Shown: positions 41,545 to 50,259 of the stretch, one piece after another
Numbering within the stretch: the first letter of the stretch is position 1
Layout of the letters: each line of letters starts with the position of its first letter
NCBI GenBank assembly: GCA_933207985.1
Contig: OW240912.1
Coordinates: 248,469,293 to 248,533,292 of the forward strand
Length of the DNA stretch: 64,000 nt
DNA from: Pelobates cultripes
Lineage: Eukaryota > Chordata > Amphibia > Anura > Pelobatidae
Direction of reading: 5' to 3'
The notes under the pieces: generated by a model
The model's database searches: none
The model's input: the letters and a program-made list of their open reading frames with translations, nothing else
Told to the model about the DNA's origin: nothing
Program-made: the position numbers and the translations under genes

Positions 41545-41848
41545 TTATTAAACTTTTATTAACTTTCTAAACTTTTTTATAGGCATTAGGGGGACTGCCT
41601 GAGAGCTCAGACAGGCCCCCTGCAGGCACTGCACAAGCCGGCTATTCCGGCCATGTGATCGCAAGGACCCCGCGATCACATGGCCGGAGGGTGCCGGATC
41701 GTGCAGACCCCAGGATTGCGACCGCCGTCGGGGAAAAGGCGGGGACCCGTAGTCCAGAGGAAGATGGGGATGTTCTATGCCACCCGCCGGCATTTAGGGC
41801 CACCCTAAAAAGGACGGCATAGAACGACCACCGTCCTTAAGGGGTTAA
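41545..41848. mobile_element. TTAA-type DNA element, right portion
   Basis: A GC-rich interior with a hairpin (CGGCCATGTGATCGC against GCGATCACATGGCCG) and a right end ACGACCACCGTCCTTAAGGG followed by GTTAA. The right terminus reads backward as CCCTTAAGGACGGTGGTCGT. No left partner is seen. The class is inferred from the TTAA-rich end. Confidence 0.45.
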
Positions 41849-42438
41849 TAAAATTTTAAAAATACAAAATGTAATTTCTCCCTCACTGAGGTTTACCTTT
41901 GACCAGGGAAGAGGGGAATCCTGATCTCCGGTGATCTGGTGGGAGATGCAGCTTGTCAGATTGCTCTGAATGACCGGAGCTTGCCTGGCAGAGTCTCGGC
42001 CCAACCTCAACACTGTTCACAGCCGCGCTGTGTGTGAAGCAGGGAGCAGGGATATGACGTGTGTTATGTACGTCCCTCCTCCACACGGCCTCTGACATGA
42101 ACATCGAGACTGAGGCTTAATAATAAATGGCACATTTTAGACCCTGGGCATTTCAGGGGCTCACTTGGGACTCTAGACTGGGTTAGCCCTTTTGCCAATG
42201 CCTCTGGCACCCCCTTCTGCGCTCCCTGGCACCTTGGCACGTTGCACCTGTCCTGGATGATCCCTGCACAAACATCTCATTATCCACACTCATATGCATA
42301 CACTCCTATAATTAGCAACATTCATATACACCCTCTTATACCAAAACAATCAGAGACACACAGATATACATATTTAGTTGCACATGCCAAAATAGCCATA
42401 CACACTTTTCAAGACACACTTTCCTACATACCTATCTA
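41849..42438. other. Unassigned DNA
   Basis: No gene recognised. It contains a loose CACACTCATATGCATACACT-rich stretch at 42280-42430. Confidence 0.3.
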
Positions 42439-43146
42439 AAGAGGTGTATTTTGGATCTGTGCTGCCCTAGGCATGACGGAACACGAGCACCCCCAATTTA
42501 AATTTGCCTCACCCCTTCCTGTCAAGGCCACAACTCTTCCTGTTAAAGAATAACACACACTTTGACTGACAGACACACACACTCTCAGATACACTGACAT
42601 ACACACACACTCACTGATTTGACACAATCTGACAGACACACACAATCACTGACTCACTCACAAACACACATACATTCACTGACAGACACACACACTGACA
42701 GATATACACACACAGACTCACTGACAGACAGACATACACACTGATAGACACACACACACACATTTTCCCCCCAACACTCACAGATAATTTTTTAAATTTC
42801 AATTTAAATCCACCCAGCCTATGTTTGGGAAAGCCGGTGCATTTTTTACCTAAGGTCCAGTGGGGCTGCTGGCCCGGCTGTTTGGGTTGCTGGGCAGGAA
42901 GGCAGGCAGGCGGGTGGCGAGGGAGTGCTGATTGATACCGGGAGTCGGAGTGACGTCATGTTATTATTATTATATTATTTATATAGCGCCAACAAATTCC
43001 ATAGCGCTGTACAATGGGTATATTTCGGCTCCAGGCATCACTGTGGGGCGCCCGAGGGAGCTGAGGAAGGAGAGCTCACAAATCAGCGCTCCCTCACCGC
43101 CCATCTGGAGCTCAACTAGCTGCCTGCCCGGGGGGCCCAAAGGTGG
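42439..43146. mobile_element. hAT-like composite with interrupted hairpin
   Basis: The left end, GAGGTGTATTTTGGATCTGT, resembles the terminus at 60122 and the reverse of 45097-45139. It contains a CACTGACAGACACAC array (42548-42765), then a GC-rich hairpin whose arms are GGCAGGCGG...GGGAGTGCTGATT (42900-42935) and AATCAGCGCTCCCTC...CTGCCTGCC (43080-43130). At its centre, GACGTCATG, a (TTA)n/TATAGCGC repeat (42962-43020) is inserted. The right end is replaced by T2-like sequence. Confidence 0.55.
42962..43020. repeat. (TTA)n-TATAGCGC repeat inside a palindrome centre
   Basis: TTATTATTATTATATTATTT followed by ATATAGCGCCAACAAATTCC and ATAGCGCTGTACAATGGG; the same end as 37297. It separates the two arms of the 42900-43130 hairpin exactly at the GACGTCAT centre. 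Confidence 0.7.
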
Positions 43147-43250
43147 ACTTAATGAAGCAGTTTTACTGTCTAGAGCATGCCTCTCAGATTTTACTGCTTA
43201 ATTCACTGCCATTTAGGAGTTAAATCCCTTTGTTTCTGTTTATGCAGAAC
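43147..43250. mobile_element. T2-like internal fragment
   Basis: TTAATGAAGCAGTTTTACTG and CATTTAGGAGTTAAAT match the subterminal block of the T2-like element at 51618 (TTAATGAAGCAGTTGTGT; CATTTAGGTGTTAAAT). The ends are missing. Confidence 0.55.
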
Positions 43251-43479
43251 TTACTTCATCACCATTCATTCTACCCTATCCTATATACCATCTGCACTAT
43301 ATTGTATTTTTTATCTTTTACATGTACCACGAGTTAAAGATTGTAACAAGGTTACGTGGGGTACGTTTACCCCCGTTTTGCACATATATTTTAGAGCTCC
43401 ACTTAAAGGTGTAGGTTTTCACTTATGCCACTTTACGGATTTTGAATATTTGTATGTGTCTGTTTGTGATTGTCTATAA

Positions 43480-43830
43480 AATTAGTGAGAGTCTGTGTTT
43501 GTCATTAAGTGTGTGTGTGACTGACAGTGTGTGTCTATCTGTGTGTGTGAGTCAAATCAGTGAGAGTTTGTGTCTGTCAGTGACTTCTGTGTGTTTGTCA
43601 TTGAATGTGTGTGTGACTATTGGTGTGTATCTATCGGTGAGTGTGTGTCAGTGAATGTGTGTGTGTCTGTCAGTGAGTGTGTGAGTGACTTCATGTGTAT
43701 CTGAGAGTGTGTTTGTGTCAGTGTGTGTCTGTCAGTGAACGTGTGTGTTGGTTAAACAATGTGTGAGACAATGACTCTGTCAGTGAGTGTATGTCAGTGT
43801 ATGTGTATCAGTGAGGGCATGTTGTCTGTC
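43480..43830. repeat. GTGTGTCTGTCAGTGAG-type array
   Basis: Plus-strand units with TGTCAGTGA and TGTGTGTCTGTCAGTG words. It lies between fragments of hAT-like composites and has no coding value. Confidence 0.75.
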
Positions 43831-44358
43831 AGTCTGCTCCCCACACTGTCACCCCCACACCCTGCCCCCCCCCATAATGTCACCTTCCTAAACTACCCCC
43901 ACACCATCACCTTCCTAAACACCCCCCCTCTATACTGTCACCTTACTACACACTGCCTCCCACACTGTCACCCTACTACACGCTGCAGCCCAATACTGTC
44001 ACTTTCCTACACACTGTCCCCCCTTTCCAGCCCACAGGTATAAGGCAGGGAGGAGGAGGATACGCCCAATTTAATTTAAACTGCTCATCCCTCTGCATGT
44101 ATAGAACACTGCACACACTACATACACAGATGCCACATCCACTACTACACACACAGACACTGCATCCACTAAACACACTGCATCCACCACACAAACACAG
44201 CATCCACTGCACACACGGCATCCACTATACACACACAATTTATTCAAAACACATACTGCATACAATACACACTACATCCATGACAAAAAGCAGACACAGC
44301 ATTCACAACGCAAAGAGACACTGCATCCACTACACACTCTGCATCCACTATACACACA
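43831..44358. repeat. CA-rich CACTGCATCCACTACACA array
   Basis: Begins with CCCACACTGTCACC units to about 44030, then CACACTGCATCCACTACACA-like units from 44110 to 44358. The same CATCCACTACACA words flank the hAT-like element 45185-47344, which inserted into this array type. Confidence 0.65.
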
Positions 44359-45139
44359 CACCAGGGACCTTTTAGCCGCGAGGCAAACAAGGCATTTGCC
44401 TTGGGCGGCATTTTCCAGGGGGCGGCAAAAAAAGCCGCCTCCAAATGCCCAGGACAAATGCCTAGTTAGCCTCACGGCTAACTGACATGCTGGGCTGGGC
44501 TGGGCGGGTGGCTGGCGAGGGAGCACTTCCTCTGAGCTGTCTGCTCAGCTCCCTCGCTCGCCGCAGAGTGAGGCTGGGAACCGGAATATGATGTCATATT
44601 CCGGTTCCCGGCATCACTCTGCGGCACGCAAGGGAGCTGAGCAGACAGCTCAGAGGAAGTGCTCCCTCGCCAGCCGCCTGCCCAGCCCAGCAGCCACTGG
44701 ACCCCCAGGGAGAGAGGGAACCCCCCCCAGCATTCCCAAAGGTAAGGAGGCTGGGGAGGGTTAAATACAAAATAAAAAAATGTGTTAATGTGATTGAGTG
44801 TGTGTGTGTATGTCTGTTAGTGTGTGTGTGTCTGTTAGTGTGTGTGAGTGTGTCTGTATGTGTGTGTCTGTTAGTGAGTGTGAGTGTGTCTGTTATTGTG
44901 TGTGTCTGTTAGTGTGTGTGGGCCTGTTAGTGTGTGTGTCTGTTAGTGAGTGAGTGTGTGTGTGTGTCTGTTAGTGAGTGAGTGTGTGTTAGCTAGTGTA
45001 TGCGTATCTGTCAGTGAATGTGTGTGTGTGTATTTAGAAGGCGGTGGAAGGGTTGGGTGGGAGTGGCACGGGGGGGAGGAGAGAGGGGCGCCTGAGTTTT
45101 GTCCTGCCTAGGGCAGCACAAAACCAGGATACACCACTG
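44359..45139. mobile_element. Composite element with 220-bp hairpin and array
   Basis: The left border is ACACCAGGGACCTTTTAGCC. It contains an inverted GCGGCATTTTCCAGGGGGCG block, then a hairpin (44470-44700), the CACTGGACCCCCAGGGA and AAAGGTAAGGAGGCTGGGG blocks, and a TGTGTGTCTGTTAGTGAG array (44795-45030). The right end, read backward, is CAGTGGTGTATCCTGGTTTT. No duplication was found; it is non-coding. The blocks are shared with 47450-49201. Confidence 0.6.
44470..44700. repeat. Long GC-rich inverted repeat
   Basis: The arms CTGGCGAGGGAGCACTTCCT...GCTGGGAACCGGAATATGAT and the complement ...GGAAGTGCTCCCTCGCCAG are matched over about 110 bases around a TGATGTCATATTCC centre (about 44590). 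Related but more worn palindromes occur at 4560-4700, 42900-43130 and 60545-60690. Confidence 0.85.
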
Positions 45140-45589
45140 ACACACACACATAATGCATTCACTACATACACTGCATCCACTACACAGGGCCGGAGTGGCC
45201 CACCGGGATACCGGGAAATTTCCCGGTTGGCCGCGGCACCTGGGGCTGGGTTGACAGCCCCATTCAGAACTGATCAGGCTCCTGTGATCCCGGCCGGCCA
45301 TGTGCAAGGTGTGCGGCCGCACAGGACCCCATGGGAGCAGGGGGAGCTGGCTGGCACAGCTCACACATGGCCGGCCGCGATCATTAAAAAAAATAAATAT
45401 ATTTTTAAAATAATATTGAGGCGGGGGCGGAGCTTAGTGCGAGAGGGGCGGGGCTTAGTGTGCGCCGGGACGGGGCTTAGCGTGCGGCGGGGGCCCTGGC
45501 TAATGCAGCATGGGAAGCAGGAAGGAGTCCCTGCTTCCCCAACAACCAGCCTCCAGGAGCTCCAAGCAGGAGGTAAGAAGGAGGTCAGT

Positions 45590-46825
45590 GTGTCTGTGTG
45601 TGACTATCTGTGTATGTGCGTCTGTCTGCCTGTGTGTGTGTGACTGTCTGTGACACTGTGTGTGTGTGTGTGTGACTGCCTGTGTGACTGTATGTGTGAC
45701 TATCTGTGTGTGTGTGTGACTGTCTGTGACACTGTGTGACTGTGTGTGTATGTGTGACTGTCTGTGTGTGTGTGACTGTCTGTGTGTGTGTCTGACTATC
45801 TGCCTGTGTGTGTGACTCTCTGTGTGCACTCTGTGTGTGTGTGTCTGACTGTCTGCCTGTGTGTGACTGCCTGTGTGTGTGTGACTGTCTGCCTGTGTGT
45901 GTGTGTGTGACAGTGCCTGTGTGTGACAGTCTGTGTGTGTGACTGTCTGTGTGTGTGTGTGTGTGTGTGACTGTCAGTGTAACTGTGTGTGTTGTGACTG
46001 CGTGTGTGTGACTGCCTGTGTGTGTGACTGTCTGCCTGTGTGTAACTGTGTGTGTGTGACTGCCTGTGTGTGTGACTGTCTGCCTGTGTGTAACTGTGTG
46101 TGTGTGACTGTCTGCCTGTGTATGTGTGTGGCTGTCTGCCTGTCTCTGTATGTGTGGATGTTTACCTCGGTGTCAGTGACTGTCTGCCTCTGTGTGTATG
46201 GATGTCTTTGTGTGTGTGTGCATCTGCTAGTGAGTGAGCGAGCAAGCTTCTGTGTGTGTGTGTGTGCACGCATCTGCTAGTGAGGGAGCCTCTGTGTGTG
46301 TGTGCCTGCTTGTGAGTTTGTATGTGTGTGTGTGCCTGCTAGTGAGTGAGCTTGTATGTGTATCAGTGAGCTTGTTTGTAGGGATCATGGTTGTGTTGGA
46401 GCATGTCTGTGGTGAGCATGTGTGTACAGTGAGCTTGTCTGTAGTAAGCATGAATGTGATCGTGAGCTTGTCTGTAGTGACCATGTATGTGTCAGTCAGC
46501 TTGTCTGTAGTGAGCATGTATGTGTCAGTGAGCTTGTCTGTAGTGAATCTGTGTGTTAGTGAGCTCTTCTGTAGGGCGCATGTGTGTGTCAATGGGCTTG
46601 TCTGTAGGGAGAGTGTGTGCGCATCAGTGAACTTGTCTGTAGTGAGCGTGTGTGTGTGACAGTGAGCCTGTCTGTAGTAAGCTTGTGTGTGCATCAGATT
46701 TTGTCTGTACTAAATTTGTGTGTGTGCCAGTAACCTTGTCTGTGTTTGTCATTGAGATTGTCTGCCAATGAGCCTATTTGTGTGCATCAGTAAGATTGTC
46801 TGTGTCTGTGTGTGAGTATGCTTTA
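45590..46825. repeat. TGTGTGTGACTGTCTGCC and GTGAGCTTGTCTGTAG arrays
   Basis: Two blocks. The first (to about 46200) is made of TGTGTGTGACTGTCTG units. The second (about 46230-46800) is made of longer GTGAGCTTGTCTGTAGTGAGC-like units of roughly 36-40 bp. It lies inside the hAT-like element 45185-47344. Confidence 0.85.
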
Positions 46826-46866
46826 CTGTATAATTTAATTACCCTGAAAGAAGAAATGTATCAATA

Positions 46867-46867
<1 letters not shown>

Positions 46868-46915
<48 letters not shown>

Positions 46916-46950
46916 TATATACTTATTTATATATATATATATATATATAT
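46868..46950. repeat. (TA)n tracts
   Basis: Two TA dinucleotide runs separated by ACACAT and ACTTATT interruptions, left of the hairpin 47021-47240. Confidence 0.9.
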
Positions 46951-47020
46951 TTGCTGTTGTACCTTGCACTCCGGCTTCAAAGTTGTGTGACCGGGTGCAT
47001 CACCAGGGCTCCAGTATCCA

Positions 47021-47240
47021 GGCAATTGAAATAGTTGGCTGCACTCTCAGATTTCCTTAAAACATAACTTTTATTGAAATATTTAAGAGAAGATCAATGT
47101 TTCAGTCCCTATTGTGGACTTTCATCATGATCCTGATGAAAGTCCACAAGAGGGACTGAAACGTTGATCTTCTCTTAAATATTTCAATAAAAGTTAAGTT
47201 TTAAGGAAATCCGAGAGTGCAGCCAACTATTTCAATTGCC
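47021..47240. repeat. 220-bp inverted repeat flanked by TA tracts
   Basis: The arms begin GGCAATTGAAATAGTTGGCT and are complementary almost throughout, with the centre TTCATCATGATCCTGATGAA. (TA)n tracts flank the wider unit (46868-46950 and 47241-47265). It contains a plus-strand hammerhead-like core (47133-47169); the opposite arm carries a similar but mutated core on the minus strand (ATGATGA instead of CTGATGA). Confidence 0.85.
47133..47169 (+). ncRNA. Hammerhead-ribozyme-like core
   Basis: CTGATGA, then AAGTCC-ACAAGA-GGGACT giving a 5-bp stem II, then GAAAC-GTTG-ATC. The invariant CUGANGA and GAAA are kept. In the minimal stem III model the G of the closing pair is A, leaving an AUC triplet. 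Long pairing is also possible with the other arm of the palindrome. It may be a relic of a hammerhead-bearing retroelement end. Confidence 0.45.
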
Positions 47241-47273
<33 letters not shown>

Positions 47274-47834
47274 CCCTACCAATGACTTTTGGGGCTGGCA
47301 GATATTTTTTTCCAGGGCTGCTTCGTATCCCCAGTCCGGCCCTGCCACTACACACACACAATGCATCCACTACAGAGACATTGCATTCACCACACACACT
47401 GCATAACATAATGGATGTTGGCGTGTTTTAGTGCGGGCAGGGGTGTAAGCAGTGGCGTACATACCAGGGTCGCAGGGGTCGCTGCTGCGACCGGGCCCGG
47501 CCCACCAGGGGGCCCGGCTGCCCCTGCGACCCGGTATGTACCCACTGGGCCAGCCTCTTCCCCTGGGGGGCCCAGGAGCCGACCACCCCAGGGCCCCCCG
47601 AGGCTGGCCCTGCTGACACCCGGAAGGCGGGTGGCCGGTCGGGCAGGCTGGCAGGCGGGCGCGCAAGGGAGCTGAAGAGGAAGCACTGAGTGCTCCCTCG
47701 TGCGCCCGCCTGCCGGCCTGCCCGACCAGCCACCCACTCAGGAGCCCAGCAGCACCACTGGACCCCAGGAAATCCCCCCAGCACTCCAAAAGGTAAGGAG
47801 GCTGGGGGGATTACATTTAAAAAAAAAAAAAAAA

Positions 47835-48235
47835 CTAGTGTTAGTGTTAGAGTGAGTGTTAGTGTGTGTGTCTGCTAGTGACTGTTAGTGTGAGTGTGTG
47901 TGAGTGTTAGAGTGAGTGTTATTGTGTGTGTCTGCTAGTGAGTGTTAGTGTGAGTGTTAGTGTGTGTGTCTGCTAGTGAGTGTTAGTGTGAGTGTTAGAG
48001 TGAGTGTGAGTGTTAGTGTGTGTCTGTTAGTGAGTGTCAGTGAGTGTGTTACTGTGTGTGTCTTACTGAGTGTGTGTGTGTTAGTGAGTCTGTTTGATGT
48101 CTGTTACTGAGTGTGTGTTTGTCAATGAGAGTGTATGTTTTGTCAGTGAGTGTGTATGTCTGTCGCTGACTGTGTCTCTGTCAGTAAATGTGTGTGCTAG
48201 TGTGGCGCGTACTGTAAGTGTGTGTGTGTGTGTGT
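47835..48235. repeat. GTGAGTGTTAGTGTGTGTCT-type array
   Basis: Tandem units inside the hAT-like element 47450-49201, grading into the TGTCAGTGAGTGTGTATGTC type at its right side. Confidence 0.85.
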
Positions 48236-48238
48236 CTT

Positions 48239-48528
48239 CAGCACTTGCCTTTCTCCAGCCGACTTTGGCTTCGAGGATCTCTCAGCCTTCTCAGCTCAAT
48301 GCAATCGTACAAGACGTTATTCAAATCACCATAGGAAAGCATTACTCAATGCTTTCCTATGGATCGCTCATGCGCTCCTCTAGCGCCGCGAGAGAGCCAC
48401 TAGAGGCCGGAGCCACCAGAAACATAAAGCAGTTTCTCGAAACCGCTATGTTTTCAGCTGCAGGGTTAAAATAGGACCTGACACCCAGACAACTTCATTG
48501 AGCTGATCTGGGTGTCTGTAGTGGTCCT
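48239..48528. mobile_element. T2-like element, right part
   Basis: Contains the hairpin ATAGGAAAGCATTACTCAAT then GCTTTCCTAT (48331-48360) and the end block CAGACAACTTCATTGAGCTG, ending GTAGTGGTCCT next to TTAA at 48529-48532. The left end is not recognisable. It shares that TTAA with the following element. Confidence 0.7.
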
Positions 48529-48532
48529 TTAA

Positions 48533-49026
48533 AGGACCACTATAGTGCCAGGAAAACATACTCGTTTTCCTGGCACTATAGTGCCCTGAGGGTGCCCCCA
48601 CCCTCAGGGACCCCCTCCCGCCCGACTCTGGAAAGTTGAAAAGGGGTAAAACTTACCTTCTTCCAGCCCTCGGCGGAGAGCTCTCCTCCTCCGATCCTCC
48701 TCTTCTCCTCCCCGTTGGCTGTATGCGCACGCGCGGCAAGAGCTGCGCGCGCATTCAGCCGGTTACATAGGAAAGCATTCATAATGCTTTCCTATGGACG
48801 CTGGCGTGCTCTCACTGTGAAAATCACAGTGAAAAGCACGCAAGCGCCTCTAGCGGCTGTCAATGACACAGCCGCTAGAGGAAATAGGGGAAGGCTTAAC
48901 CCATTCATAAACATAGCAGTTTCTCTGAAACTGCTATGTTTATGAAAAACTGGGTTAACCCTAGCTGGACCTGGCACCCAGACCACTTCATTAAGCTGAA
49001 GTGGTCTGGGTGCCTAGAGTGGTCCT
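48533..49026. mobile_element. Full T2-like MITE with TTAA TSD
   Basis: AGGACCACTATAGTGCCAGG starts the left end; the right end ...GGTGCCTAGAGTGGTCCT is its complement in outline. TTAA lies on both sides (48529-48532 and 49027-49030). Internal hairpins: ATAGGAAAGCATT...AATGCTTTCCTAT (48767-48795), AGCGGCTGTCAATGACACAG then CCGCT, and ATAAACATAGCAGTTTCTCT with its complement. Non-coding, about 494 bp, closely similar to 56770-57241. Confidence 0.88.
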
Positions 49027-49049
49027 TTAAGTGTGTGTGCATCTGCATG

Positions 49050-49201
49050 CACTGGCGTACATACCGCGGTCGCAGGGGTCACAGCCCTGTAACCCCTGCG
49101 ACCAGGTGCCCACCGCCATGTGTTGCGGCCAGGCCCGCGTGCGGGGGGGGGCACGGATCAATTTTCGCACTGGGGCCCCATGGGTCATGTGTACGCCACT
49201 G
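49050..49201. repeat. Second hAT-like end set inside 47450-49201
   Basis: CACTGGCGTACATACCGCGG at 49050 plus the shared right end at 49201 would delimit a 152-bp short element. It lacks its own 8-bp duplication (TCTGCATG against GGTGTAAG), so it is more likely an end duplication or an internal deletion derivative than an independent insertion. Confidence 0.55.
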
Positions 49202-49209
49202 GGTGTAAG

Positions 49210-49559
49210 GGCAGCATTTCATCCTTGGACCCAGTCATCACATTGTCTTGGGCCAACCCTGGCTAAAACTTACTGTCATAGAGACTATTTCAATAATTTT
49301 TAGTTATGAAAAAGGGCCAGAGTTGAGACAGGGGGGCATGGTGTTGGTAGGACCTCACAGAAAAGTGGATTCTCTGATGTCTTCAGAACCTCAAATGAAG
49401 ACTGGCAAATCAATCGGGACTAATGGAAAGGGAAAACAGTGTCAGTTTTGTTGTTGCTTTTCTTAAACCAAAAACACATTTACTGCAGTTTAAACACATA
49501 TGACTGTCAGGGCTGTAGTTGAAGAGCTCTGTGGCAAACCACCATAGCTAACCTTCTAA
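49210..49559. other. Single-copy-looking DNA
   Basis: No repeat recognised. It leads into the GC-richer candidate exon region. Confidence 0.3.
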
Positions 49560-49629
49560 TTCCCTCATCAGTGTTTGGGTTGCAAGGCAGCATTCAATGC
49601 TATTGTATGAATTCTCACAAAATGTCCCA

Positions 49630-49902
49630 AACTTCATCTGTCTCCCCAGCCCTGTGTCTGATTCCTAGTACCGTGGAGCCCCTCCCCCTTGTGCCTGGGG
49701 CTGGTTACATCACTGGCTCCCCCTCTCCGTGCGCTGCAGAGGATCCCAGGCAGGCGAGGGCTACTACAGCTCTGATGAAGTAAGAGCAAGCTGGTTACTT
49801 AGTATCAACTGCATCAACCCGGGCCACAGAGAGCATCGCTCCATCCACACACACAGCCTAGCCAGGAGGAGAGCACAGGGCTCCACAACGAATACAGCAT
49901 GG
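49630..49902 (+). other. Candidate host first exon (low confidence)
   Basis: A GC-richer, repeat-free stretch in an otherwise AT-rich area. It ends CAGCATGG followed by GTGAGT (splice donor at 49903-49904), so an ATG at 49899-49901 would sit directly before the donor: a first exon contributing only the start codon plus one base. No TATA box or other coding exon could be tied to it. A donor-like sequence after an ATG can occur by chance, so this is only a pointer for transcript mapping. Confidence 0.25.
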
Positions 49903-50221
49903 GTGAGTGCACAGAAAGCCTGCATCCTTTTCACAAACTCCCAGATCTCATTAGCTCTTGTGCAATGCAGGGCTTACTGCAGTATGGGCTGTGGGGGCTC
50001 GCTCACTTTACAAAGTTTGGGAATTGTTAAAAAGAGGTCTGTTTCCATTGTGATATATCTCTCCCAGTGCTACAGGTGCTGTGTGGAATGACAGTGTGTT
50101 CAGGAAGGTTCCAGTTTTAGAATTCATTTTATCACTGATGGACTGGATCAAGTTAAAAAGTACATTTGGGTCGGTTTAATTGTTAATCAAGTAGACATTT
50201 CCACTTAATTTCCCGCAGCAG

Positions 50222-50259
<38 letters not shown>

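Larger units (their letters stand above)
45185..47344. mobile_element. hAT-like 2.2-kb element with exact 8-bp TSD
   Basis: The left end is CAGGGCCGGAGTGGCCCACC. The right end read backward is CAGGGCCGGACTGGGGATAC. CCACTACA flanks both sides exactly (45177-45184 and 47345-47352). The interior holds GC boxes (GGGGCGGGGCTTAG repeated at about 45421-45480), a 1.2-kb TGTGACTGTCTG-type array, TA tracts and the 220-bp hairpin 47021-47240. It encodes nothing transposase-like. The hairpin is a later passenger inserted next to the TA tract. Confidence 0.88.
47450..49201. mobile_element. hAT-like element (CAGTGGCGTAC ends) with exact TSD
   Basis: The left end is CAGTGGCGTACATACCAGGG. The right end read backward is CAGTGGCGTACACATGACCC. 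GGTGTAAG flanks both sides exactly (47442-47449 and 49202-49209). The interior contains a GC palindrome, the CACTGGACCCCAGGAAAT and AAAGGTAAGGAGGCTGGGGG blocks, a TTAGTGTGAGTGTTAGTGTG array, and two T2-like elements (48239-48528 and 48533-49026). A second left-type end, CACTGGCGTACATACCGCGG, occurs internally at 49050. Confidence 0.88.

Noticed and set aside
42439..45139. One large outer hAT-like element from 42439 to 45139
   Set aside because: The two ends resemble each other, but the flanks CCTATCTA and ACACACAC do not match, and the interior contains a further left border at 44359.
44970..45643. 199-residue plus-strand frame at 45044-45643
   Set aside because: It crosses the border of two transposable elements and GC-rich non-coding blocks; no family resemblance.
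45500..46694. Open frames in both strands (His/Thr-rich or Cys/Val-rich)
   Set aside because: All lie in the TGTGACTGTCTG and GTGAGCTTGTCTG arrays.
47387..47789. Minus-strand frames of 116-139 residues near a GC palindrome
   Set aside because: GC-rich non-coding interior of a hAT-like element; overlapping frames on both strands and no known domain.
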